Positions 10,747-24,600 of a stretch of 64,000 bases of DNA are shown in pieces. The notes under the pieces were generated by a model. It saw only the letters and a program-made list of their open reading frames with translations. It did not search any database and was not told the origin of the DNA. Position 1 is the stretch's first letter. Every line of letters begins with the position of its first letter. Origin of the DNA: Pelodera strongyloides (lineage: Eukaryota > Nematoda > Chromadorea > Rhabditida > Rhabditidae); the NCBI GenBank assembly GCA_036852015.1, contig JAANDG010000551.1, forward strand, positions 34,799-98,798, in the 5' to 3' direction. Both the position numbers and the translations under genes were made by a program.

Positions 10747-13700
10747 ATGACGTCCATTTTGTCAAATTTCAATCTCTCGACCGTTGATCGCATGTTTAAA
10801 GGTATTTGTTTTTGAACTAGCGTACTTTCGTCACCCTACAGCTTCTTCCGGTTACTGTATCTATAATTTTATGGAGTATATTGACCTTATTTCAACAAGC
10901 TTTACTGTAACTAGCGTTCTAATAGAACTAATAGGAAATACCTATTGTAATTGGAGACAGTAGAGTTGAAAGCAGTGAGTGTAACCGATTCTGGTCAAGT
11001 ACATCATTTTTGATCCTGGGTGAGAATTGATTAACCGCGTCGTTTTTTGCTTGAATTGCACGGAATGTTTCAGAATCGGTGGAGTCGTTTTCCAATGAAC
11101 CTGCACGATTTTATGAAGCGTTGAACCATTGTATCGATGAACACAAAATGGTAGGTTTGTTTAAAGCGGTATTGTACCTTCTTTGGGAAGTTTGCATATG
11201 ACACGCATATCTTATGCAAATTTGGTGCCCATCCGGCAATTTTCCGTCACCAATTACATAGGATACGTAGGATATGCGTATCATTTGCAAATTTCCCAAA
11301 ACTGCTTTAGCATTATTAATGTGTTGACTTTGTAGCTTTTTGTTCCACCAGACCAGCTTTCTTCTTGGTTTGAGTCATCGGATTTTGTTATGGGTGCACC
11401 TGTTTGTTCTCTTCATTGCTATTCTTTATGTATGTGAAGTGCTTAAAGCGGAATACCGGCCTGTTTTTGAAACGCATCGTGAACAACTCAATTCTTACGT
11501 AATTATGCTAAGTTACTCGAATTTAGCTCGAATTTTTATTCTAATTTATGTCGTTTGCATAAGCTGCATAAGAATGCTGGCGTACTCGATGTGTTTCAAA
11601 AACCGACCGGTATTTCGCTGTAATAGTACGAGCCGAGCGTAAGTGTTATGTTTGAAACGCTAACACTGTCGCGTTCAGACTCTGCCATCGTTGAATGCCG
11701 GTCCCATAGTTCCCGGTCAACTGGTTCGTGTCCGTTGTATGGTACAGGACGTTAGAGGACCTGAATTTTTTTCACTTGGTTACAAGGTTAGTTATTACAT
11801 TACTGCGTTCGAGAGTCTATTTTTTTTGGAAAGTACATAGTTTACATTAATTATTGGTAAAGCGCAACACATGTGTTACTATATAACAATTATATTTGTA
11901 ATATGGGTTATTTATTAAAATGAAATACTAAGGTAAGATAAGGTAAGGTGTCTGATTTCCGGCTAGTTTAGGTCGAGTCACCATCTGGTGAAGAGATTTT
12001 GACTGGTTTTCTGCGCGACTCGTTTGACACAGATCAGGATGTGGTAGGGGTTTTATTTGTTTTTTATTCATTTTCGATGAAGTAAACTGATATAATGTAT
12101 TCTGTCTTATTCCTTTTATCTGGTTTGTGTCGGTCGTTCGATATCCCTTCTTATGTGAGATGGCTCTTCGGCTCATTTATCACAAGCTGCTGTACGATAT
12201 AGCTATAACGGGTAGGACTCACTGGAAACTGGAAATGTTTATGTGGCTTTAATTATGTTTATTATTATTTTTAGAAAATTGACTGTTTCGGTTCTACGTC
12301 AAGTCGCCAGTGCTATACGATGGTATGTATTTCTTTTGAGTTTCTTGCTGCCGCTTATATTGTGTACTACTCCTTCAGCGAGTATTATTTACGTTCTCGG
12401 TAATGTGATATTGATATCCTCACTTCACGTGTAGGTTTCTGTAAAAACCTTTGAGTTCCGACTGCTGATTACTTCATTATTGAATAAATGGGAATAATAC
12501 TCTGTACTCTGACCTTCTTGCCTACTTAGAACTTAGAATACTGTAACTTTCATTTTTCTTTGTCGTTCACCACATACAAACGGTTTAGAAGGGGAGCACC
12601 CCTCTTGCGTGTACAATATATAACGTTTTTTGAAACATAAAGAAAATAAAGCGACGTGAAGATGAAAAATGCGTACACTGGTTTTGACACCTTGATTAGT
12701 AGGTATCAGTCTAATAGCGGATTATTCCTAATTGGATACAATGGGTGTTGATATAGTATCGCTCTATTCTGAATTACAATAGGTGTTGATCTAGATCTAG
12801 TTATTAAGTTAATATAGATCTATTTATTCTAATCTAGTTAGTAATAGTATAGATCTATCCATTCTAATCTATCTAGTAAGTTCGTATAGATCTATCTAGT
12901 AAGTTAGTATAGACCTATCTATTCTTAATTTTCTTAATTCTTATTGTTAGGTGTCAATTCCTGGGGCGAGTGCTTGGTGGACAGATGAGTGGAATGGACA
13001 CAATGGACAGGAACAGAACGATGTGAGTTTATGTTTATTAGTTGTCTTTTATGGCCCCGTGTCGAACATTTCCTTGGAAGAGTGAATGGCCATTCTGTGT
13101 ATTTTAAGGGATGGTAATATGGTAATTTTTGTGTATTCGAAACATGGATGGTCAAGCGCGTGCGGTACATATTTGTCAGGACACATTGTATTTGATGCTG
13201 TCACGACGGTGTAATGTTGTTGTGTAGGTTACAGGGTTGCCGGTTTTATATTTATCAATTAGAATAACAGTAACATTAACGATATTACTAATGGTTGTGA
13301 GAGGCCGTGAGCCCCTGCTGCCCCAGGCATGGAACTGACGAGCTGATCGATCCATCTTCTCGTGTGGATAGTGGGCGTGTCTGCGGCGATAGATACTTTA
13401 CGATGGCTGGCTGCAAAGAGGATTTAGGGCAGGCGGTGGGGTTTCTCAAACATTTACGATAAAAGTTTATCTCGAGGTCGAGAGAAATCGCGACACTCGG
13501 CGCCGACAAGAAGAAATAGTGTTGCTCGGAATTTTTCGTCGAGCAGACGCCGAGACCGACACTTCCGGGCGCGAATATTTGTGGAGTGCTGACAAAGCGT
13601 GAATCGCTAAACTGTCGGAAGTATTGACGTATGTTGTGGACGTTTGTGAAGGACAGAATAAGACGATATGGGATGAAAATTTTTAGCCGAGGAGGGAGGG

Positions 13701-16700
13701 GCACTGGAGGAAGGGGCTTGGTGTTGGATGGGGTACCTGACGATTGTAGAAATACAATGGTTTTTTTTATTGGGGAGGGGCGAGGGGGTGGGGGCGTTAT
13801 TGTAGTTGAAGATATGATCAATCTCAAATTTGTCGAATGGTAGAATGCTCGTTAGGAAATCAAAGTTCGTTCACAGTATCCGGCAAATTCGACGGTGGGT
13901 GGTGTAGGAATAGCGGCTTACACTCGTGTGTTTCTCCTGACCGATGGAGGACTTTTCCAGGCCGAAGCAGCGGCCGTGAGCTCAGTAGTGTATGGTCTCG
14001 TTGACCGAATACGATTATGTCGCCTCACGTGACTGACGTGTCATCAGTGTGACAATGAATAGGGTTGCAGCTTCCCTATGAAAGTGACTTCTCCGCGCCC
14101 GCAGGCTTGCTCATGTGGAATGGAATACTGGCTCAAATGTTAATAAATGTTCAGTGGTAGAATGCTCGCCTGCCACGCGGGCGACACGGGTTCGTTTCCC
14201 GGGCTGTGCACCATGTTTCAACTGATGTGCATGAAACAGGGTACGGTATGTTTATACAACAAGGGAACGCAAAATATAAAAGATGTAAAATGTGGTCGAG
14301 AAGGTGCTAAGAGCCCTTCCTTCAAACTTAAGTAGTGGCTTATAAATCGTCTAGGCTTATTGTTAGAACGTGAGAGTGAACTCCTAGAGGGAAATAGCAT
14401 TGGTTGGGAGGTTAGAGATAAGTTGGTGCTGGAACGTTGTGACCGTCTTATTAAAGTGCACATGTGTCTAGTGCACATGTGTTCGAGTCTTCGAGTTCAA
14501 TCGGAGTTCGTTTGTGGTTGACGTAATTAATGGTCGTTCCTTTGGCCTTTGGTCCATTCTTCTCTTCTTCAAACGGGTGATCGGGAGTCTGTTTTTCCGT
14601 ATAGTGTAACAATGTTTGTGGTTTGTTTCGCAGGAACGCTGCGACAATATTGAGATTTCTTGTTGTGTGAGCAAAGTCATGTTGCGATGTGAATCGATGT
14701 GACTTCCTTTCCTTTTGTGGATGGCGTCGCTGTAGAATGCAATTTAAATTGTGTTTGTCATTTTAGGAGCCGGAGAAGAAACCCCGTATGGAAATTGGAG
14801 CACTGAATGTTCAACAGTTTATCGCTAAGGTAACTGCTCACTAACTACCTGTCAACATCTAAACTGATTTTCCGAAATAGATGCCTTGAGGTTAAGCTAG
14901 GTTATGTAGTCTTTGTACCGGAATATGTGTAAGAATATGCTCCTCTAGGTGGCGGGTGACAATGAATTTCTTCCGAATTCAACGTGGGATCTCTTTGGTT
15001 TTCTTTCCACTCACTCTCTGGACTTGAGTGATGAGACGTAGGTTTTTGTTCCTTGATTGTTGAAAAGGTGATGGTAAGAGTGGTAAGATAAACACGTAGT
15101 CAGAGTCAGATGAGAGTTTCAAAGTGAACACCTTTTCGATTGCGTCTTTTCTGACTCCATATTCGGACTTTTCAGGAGTCCGTCAGGCACGAATTCTTCA
15201 AAACTTCCCAATTTGCATGTTATCTCGTACTCGGAGTTGAAACACGCACCGGATAGTGTTCCTGATAGACAGGTAAGGGTAAGGGTAAGGGAGGAGTTAA
15301 CAAGCTGTAGTTTCTGTACAGTAATGAATCGTTTTCTTCTCCGCAGCACGTTGAAGTGTGGCATTTCAATAATTGCAGTGTTATTCAGCACGCCACATCT
15401 CTAAAAGAAGCTCTTACAACCTTTCTCGGAGATGAGACGGCGGCGAGTTATTTGATGATGAACCTCGTGTCAATGAGGTATGCTTGTTTTTGGTGCGTGT
15501 ATTATATTGGATGTAAAGATAACCCTAATCTGAAGTGAAATAACTTACTGCCCGTAATATGTGTATCTTGTTTAGTTACGGTAACGGTATTGAATAATTG
15601 TGTTTGTCCATTTAAGTTACGCTCGTCCGAGTGGTATGCCAATCTGCTGTCTCCCACTGAATTTGTGCGGAATTCAAAACGGTGAACCGGTTGTCGACGC
15701 AATCAAGCAATTGTTGCCTAAGGTATCATTTGAAAGGTTACATCAGTTGCGGGTGTAATTTAGTTAGTAACAACCGTATGTAATCCCCAGACGTATGCTC
15801 TGCGGAGGTACGGTATTCGTGAATGATTTGCTAAGAACAGTTCCGGTATATATTTGAAAATTCATGGATAATGTCTTCATTTGTGTGTCAACTGTCGGGC
15901 CATACAGAGGTATGAGTTTTTGTTTCATAGGTTCTACATGTGGTCCTGACTCCTGAGCTCCTCTCCAGTCAACATTTTGCTCCGGTTAAGAATTACGAAT
16001 CGGATGAGCTGAAACAGGGACTCCTACAGGCATCCAGTGGTGAGACTTCCGAAGTACTTACAATTATGATTAACGCGGATTGAGAAGGGAATGGATTAAC
16101 TAGTTTATTCACCCTGCTGGAACTTACAGGCGTTACTGACCTATGTTGCTTATTTGGAAGGGAATGTAAATTGGAGTGTGGTGAAATGATGCTCTGCCCC
16201 AGTACAAACGAACCATCGATCATCTCTCGATAATTAATTGCATGTTCTCGTTTCTTCGAAATATTCTAGTAGTTTTCTACATGCATTTCTTTCAACTAAT
16301 TTTTCTTTAGGAACCACCTTGATCATTGATGAAACGCAACTTCCTGTGGGAAATTTCCCAGTTTCGGGACATGGTATGTTTTTCTGTCAAAAAGCCACGC
16401 GGACATCTTTGAACCCAATATATAGTTCTGAAAGGATTCCAAAATAAGAATTAGCACTTAGGCTTTCAACTGAATGTTGTTTCAACACCATTTCTTTTCT
16501 AATTCACTTATTCCAGCCGAAGCCAATCTGTCCGCACTGGAACGTCTCGTAGTCGCGCAGCAAATGGAGTACGATTATGGTTACTACAAGATTCCATTTG
16601 ATGTCGATATGCCAGTTATCATTATCAGCAAGGCACAGAGCAGATTTATCAGAGTGTGTTTCGAGTTTGTATTAATTTATTCGGCTACAAGTGTTTGCCG

Positions 16701-17702
16701 ACAATTACTCACAAACGCATAACGTATTATGCGAGGCGGCTTCATATTTCTAATCTATGTGTAAGTAAAACGTCCCGCTGTCATTTTGGATTGGCTGAGA
16801 TGAATGAAAATATTGAACATTGCCAGTGGGGCTCATGTCCTAGATAATTTTATTCATTAGTATCTTCTCTTCTTCCATTGTTTTTGTATTCAGACCCCAT
16901 TCCGTGTTGCCGTGCCGCCGGGAATTCGCCCTCAAGTACTTGGAACGAATGAACAACTGACGGAAATCAGGAAACTTATTCAACACTCGAGAAAGGCACT
17001 CAAGGATCTGAGTATTTCGGAAGCAACTGTTAAGGTAGTGAATATGAATAGTGCATAGCGATTGTCATTTGTGATAATATCATCATATCTATCTGTGTTT
17101 GAGCAGAAAGAATTTATATTAGTATGTGTCAACTCACTTTGTTAAATACACAATGTGTTATTCAGGGCGTGCAAGATGCGTTTGTTGATTTGGCATCGAA
17201 ACTCGATCCAAAGACTGAAGATAAGGCGGAGACACTTCATCAGATGTTGCTTCTTTGCAGGTAACGGATTACTGTATCTCGATAGTGAGGGTTGCAGGGA
17301 ACAAATTACTGTAATTCGATAAGGTCCAGATATTTTCAGTCGTATACACCTATCGTGCATAAGGCCATAAGGTGGATACTTAGTTTGTGCATAAGTGGTA
17401 CTGTAACAATCCTTTATTGGAATGACTAGTAGTCGTAAGTTCTAGGGCATACGAAGATAGTGTATTGGGCATCTTCCGTCTTTATCGAGAAAGTTAATAA
17501 TTATTAATATTAATAATTGTGTGTAGTGATTCATCAAAAGCAAACCTATAATTATTTTCATAGGTTGATTGCCTGTCTCGATGGTAAGTCAGAAGTTGAC
17601 ATGGATTGTTGGCACCGTGCTATTGCTTTGGAAAAGAGCAGAAATGAAACGATGGAAGAACTGGGCAAGAACCTTCACTATTTGAACATTGTTTCAAATT
17701 GA
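10747..17702 (+). CDS. MCMBP: MCM complex-binding protein (MCMBP), 533 residues
   Basis: In the known family this nuclear protein binds MCM3-7 and helps assemble and unload the replicative helicase. Seventeen exons give a complete 533-residue frame: 10747-10801, 11074-11150, 11679-11786, 11972-12043, 12275-12322, 12951-13022, 14767-14829, 14949-15037, 15176-15272, 15347-15477, 15617-15722, 15931-16039, 16311-16373, 16517-16653, 16894-17034, 17166-17260, 17564-17702. Family landmarks in order are RVRCMVQDVRGPEFF, a VSIPGASAWW block matching the VPVPGES..W segment, FLGDETAASYLMMNLVS, TTLIIDETQLPVG, and MEYDYGYYKIPFDVDMPVII. It is shorter than the human protein (642 residues), chiefly in the variable middle. 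The small exon 12275-12322 was chosen because it keeps frame and supplies the expected SRQCYT segment. The 1.7-kb intron after 13022 holds the GC-rich island. Confidence 0.9.
11161..11310. mobile_element. MITE family B, diverged copy
   Basis: A 150-bp element in MCMBP intron 2, from TTAAAGCGGT to CTGCTTTAG. It has imperfect inverted arms (GGGAAGTTTGCATATGA and TCATTTGCAAATTTCCC) resembling the copy at 7705-7903. Confidence 0.8.
11443..11623. mobile_element. MITE family A, copy 2
   Basis: A 181-bp element in an MCMBP intron. Ends are TTAAAGCGGAATACCGGCC and GGTATTTCGCTGTAA, with inner arms GTTTTTGAAACGCATCG and ATGTGTTTCAAAAACC. Confidence 0.9.
12783..12925. repeat. Degenerate minisatellite of TATAGATCTAT units
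   Basis: Several imperfect copies of a unit of roughly 20-40 bp containing AGATCTATCTAGTAAGTT, in the intron just before the MCMBP exon at 12951. No function is implied. Confidence 0.7.
13772..13794 (+). other. Putative G-quadruplex motif
   Basis: Four runs of four or five G separated by loops of 1 to 3 bases (A, CGA, T) on the plus, coding-sense strand of the MCMBP intron. The pattern fits a very stable G-quadruplex in DNA or in the pre-mRNA. Confidence 0.75.
14142..14213 (+). pseudogene. tRNA-Gly(GCC) pseudogene followed by CCA
   Basis: From 14149 the sequence reads as a tRNA-Gly: D-arm GTTCAGTGGTAGAATGC, anticodon arm with CTGCCAC loop (anticodon GCC), T-arm GGGTTCGTTTCCC and 3' acceptor strand GCTGTGCA. 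The 5' acceptor strand is missing: TTAATAAAT stands where pairing bases are required, and one T-stem pair is broken. The bases CCA follow directly, which may be chance or a trace of retroposition from a mature tRNA. Confidence 0.75.
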
Positions 17703-18240
17703 GTACAGTAAAGCGGTGCTATACGTGTTTTTGAAACATGCTGGAGTAGCTGGAGAGCACTTCTAGCGCATTATGAAACACAATTTGCATATAATACATG
17801 GAGTGCACTTGTCGCCCATATGTTGCTTTTTGAACTTGACATTTATTACAAAACGTTGATAGTTGATGTCCTCTATTTTAGTTTGTATTGACGTATGCTT
17901 TATTTCCTAGTACGATTTTTTGTATACTCATTTTTGTACTACCTCTTGATTCTTGATTTGCACTGTTGTATGCGCTTCGTTTTTATGTTGTTTTAGTTTT
18001 GTAATTTGCAGCATTCCAGATTTATAGATCACTTGCCTCACATCTCAGAACCGGTTAATTTTGCATTTCATAAACGATTACTTTTAATTTGCTCATTTAT
18101 TTTCACTTACTTCGTATCTCAGTTTTATTCCGTTATCTCATTTTGATTGCTTAGGGTAAGAAGTACTTTATGTATTTGCTTTAAGTGAATTTCAGAAAAC
18201 AAACTGCTCAAACCTATTCTTCAATGCTAAATTGTTGCTA

Positions 18241-18246
18241 AATAAA
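18241..18246 (+). terminator. Candidate poly(A) signal AATAAA of MCMBP
   Basis: AATAAA occurs 539 bp after the MCMBP stop, inside the 17703-18611 stretch that separates two convergent genes. I see nothing coding in that stretch; it is AT-rich and most simply read as two 3' UTRs. Confidence 0.4.
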
Positions 18247-18611
18247 TGAATGCATGACGTTCGCGTGTATGACTTTGTCCACAAATTTGTTTGTGTCAAA
18301 CATTTATTGTTCACCCGTTTATCTCAGTGTCAGTTTAGATTATTATTATTTATATAAACCAGTAAATTCGATATCTAACACGAATGGGGAGATATTGCAA
18401 CTTGAACTTGGAAAATAATAGGAAATGTGGTATTTTGAACTACTTTCCTGGTGAAGTTGATGAAATAAATACTACGGTTTTCCATGAGTGATGGGACTAG
18501 TGGATATTAAACGACTAATGGGATATAAATTACTTTGGTTTTCTTACGTAAAGGCCTAACTTAGATTTTTTCCTAATGGGGAATAACTTATCACGAGTAT
18601 TTTTTTCCTAT

Positions 18612-19511
18612 TCACTCTCTCCTCCGACTGTCCAGTGTTATAGTGACGGGACCATCGTTTTCGATGCTCACATTCATGTATGCGGCGAACTTGCCATCCT
18701 AAACGTAGTCGATTAGTTTTTAGACATTGATTTACTCTGCATTCTTTTATATGTTAATAACCGTTATTTATCTATTCTTGTGATCCATTGTTTCATAAGT
18801 GACTGTAATGTACCTGAACTAATTCCGGCTTATGAGCTGCTCGGAGTTGAGTCATGAAATCTCCATAAAAAGTGGAGGCGAGTTCCGGTCCCATCGAGTT
18901 GTGAAAGTCGAGCTTGTTACCCTTCAGACAACCGAATAGGGTGAATTGACTAATGCACAAGACCTGAAATACGGGACTGATGTTAATTATGTATCTCATA
19001 ATTATGGAATACACCATAATTTACCATTTACGTAATTCTAAGAGAGGGTATTGATCAAGGGTTCAGCTAAACTAACAAAGATACTGTCAACGGTTCAGGT
19101 CCGTGGAATTTAGTGAGCTTGTCTCCAACTATTTTTCGTCGTGAGGGAGGCACGTTATCTCAAGTATTCCTTTTTAAAATGTGTAAACTGAGTACCTCCA
19201 AATCCAGATCCCTCACTGATTTGTTCCACTTCTTTCCATTGTTGGGATCATCAAAGAGACGAATGTTGAGAATCTTCCGGATGATGTACTCGACGTCTTC
19301 TTTATTGTCATCTCTATGGATACCGACCAGAACACACAAACCACGATTGATGCTTCCGACCTACAAAGTTGGAGTTGATGTAAAGGTTTGGGTTAGAGGG
19401 AAACGAACTCTTTAGATAAACTTCCGATACGGTTCTTCGAAATTCATAACTTACGACTTCGTCTCCTACTGTGACGCTGGCTTTCACAACTCGTTGAATA
19501 ACAGCACGCAT
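18612..19511 (-). CDS. DTD1: D-aminoacyl-tRNA deacylase (DTD), 152 residues
   Basis: Hydrolyses D-amino acids (and, in the known family, mischarged glycine) from tRNA, protecting translation in the cytosol. Four minus-strand exons, in coding order 19511-19455, 19360-19196, 18963-18814 and 18698-18612, give 152 residues. The start MRAVIQRVVKASVTV is the hallmark N-terminus. The active-site SQFTL motif lies in exon 3 (CISQFTLFG), and the Gly-cisPro motif occurs as NDGPVT in exon 4. Length is close to bacterial DTD and shorter than human DTD1, which has a C-terminal tail. It converges with MCMBP and diverges from ALG5. Confidence 0.93.
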
Positions 19512-20309
19512 TTTGAGATATCTGAAAAAAATCGCAAGAAACCCTTCCGAAAAAATAGTTGCACTACATAGAAAACTTGGAAATACACATTACATATCGT
19601 TTTTAATGTTTGCGAATTCGAATTTCCTAGGTATTTGGTCAGTATACGCATGTTCCAATAGTCCCCAATGACAGGAGTAAATCCCCAATGAACATAATGT
19701 TGAAAGTAAATAACATAAATATTATAATGAAAGAATAAGTTAAATTGAATGTTTTTTAAAGTCTAGTGGAGGCCTACCAAAGTGTACACATGACGTAGTT
19801 TGAAGGGAATAGCTGTCGATTGGTGTCTGTCGTTTGCATTCAATTTTTTTTTTCGGACCTGGTATAAAATGTTGTTTATTCCTTTGATTTAAACCTTTAT
19901 GCTAATCTACGTTATTTGATGTGTTAGTATGTTTACTGTGTTTGTTCTAAGCAGATTTGCAAGTTTCCCTTGTCCCTGTCCCCTTGATCTGCCGATCTCA
20001 TTTTTCTGATGCGTTTTACATTTGGTAAATACCTTTTTCCTTTATTTGCGTCCTTTTCAGTTTATTTTGTGATCGGCGGTTGAGAAGGACGGCTGAAACC
20101 GCTCAAATTTTGTTTGGCTCCCGATTGGCCCAGAAGGGTACTTGCTAAGAAAACGAAGGTACACTTTATTTTATTCAATTTTGCGACAAAGGCTAAAGTT
20201 GTATGCTTATAAGAAACACATTTGTAATAATCGTGATTGTAATAAAAATGATATACGTAGGCAAAACAGATCGAATAGGATATGGTCTAAAATTTTATTG
20301 CTTCCAGGT
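19512..20309. other. Intergenic region between divergent DTD and ALG5
   Basis: About 800 bp separate the two start codons. It should contain the promoters of both genes, but I recognise no specific element apart from AT-rich tracts. Its right end is the acceptor-like TTGCTTCCAG (to 20307), two bases before the ALG5 ATG, so ALG5 may be trans-spliced or have a non-coding first exon in this region. Confidence 0.4.
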
Positions 20310-23984
<3,675 letters not shown>

Positions 23985-24394
23985 ACCGTATGTTGACGCT
24001 TTTCAATTTTAATTGTTTGCTTTGTTATAGTTGGTTACTTTTAACTGGTTAGAATTTGCAAGTCATTTATCTGTGTATATCTTGCTTCCGTGATTTGTTT
24101 GAATTTCATTTTCAATGCGATTTCGATTATATTCCAAATTTCATATCAAGCTTTACTTACGCTTATTGCTTACTATAGTAATGTGTCGAGATTTTTCGGT
24201 TTATGCGGTTTTGGATACAGATACAGTAATTTATCTTTTCAGTTTAGTAATAATTTATCTTTTCTTTTTTCGTTATAATTTATGTTGTGGTTTTCCTTCT
24301 TCCTTGTTGTTTGTTCTGTGATAAGTTGTTTCGGGGTTTGTTTCTTTTGTTTATTGACATTGTTGATGGTCTAGCTCATTGACGTAAGTTATTT

Positions 24395-24400
24395 AATAAA
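24395..24400 (+). terminator. Poly(A) signal AATAAA of ALG5
   Basis: AATAAA lies 411 bp past the ALG5 stop and about 195 bp before the acceptor-like site of the next gene. This is nearly the same spacing as at the helicase-MCMBP boundary, which favours an operon. Confidence 0.5.
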
Positions 24401-24583
24401 TTTGTTCCTCAATAATAGTCTTAATATTGCGAGTTCGAATACTGAGTTGAGAATCTCATTTTTACTTGTGAGTAATAATTATCGTCTTTTTTCTGTATAT
24501 TTAAAGCGGAATGATAGAAATGAATGCAGCTTCACAAACCACGGACCGTGCTACTTTCATAAGTTTAAAAGGTTTTAAGTCAA

Positions 24584-24596
24584 TTATGTGTTCAGA
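24584..24596 (+). promoter_or_regulatory. Probable trans-splice acceptor for RPAC1
   Basis: TATGTGTTCAG ends at 24595, five bases before the ATG at 24601. It supports that start over the in-frame ATG at 24511, which has no acceptor in front of it. The role in trans-splicing is inferred. Confidence 0.45.
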
Positions 24597-24600
24597 TAAA

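Larger units (their letters stand above)
13260..14215. other. GC- and G-rich island inside an MCMBP intron
   Basis: Within an otherwise AT-rich 1.7-kb intron, this stretch is clearly richer in G and C. It contains a G-quadruplex motif (13772-13794), a fragment GGTAGAATGCTCG (13834-13846) matching a tRNA-Gly D-arm, and a fuller tRNA-Gly relic at its right end. Open frames in it (13288-13827 minus, 13631-13843 plus) overlap on opposite strands and resemble no family. It may be an inserted fragment of a mobile or non-coding element. Confidence 0.5.

Noticed and set aside
13288..13827. 179-codon minus-strand frame
   Set aside because: It lies in the GC-rich MCMBP intronic island, has no recognisable domain, and its stop-free length follows from composition; its opposite strand is also open.
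17711..17830. Sequence resembling MITE family A (AAAGCGGTGCTATACGTGTTTTTGAAACATG) after MCMBP
   Set aside because: Only one end is similar and no inverted partner was found, so it cannot be told from chance or a very old fragment.
24511..24600. Upstream in-frame ATG for RPAC1
   Set aside because: No acceptor precedes it, the extra 30 residues do not look like the family, and an acceptor-like site lies directly before the ATG at 24601. It remains possible as an alternative start.
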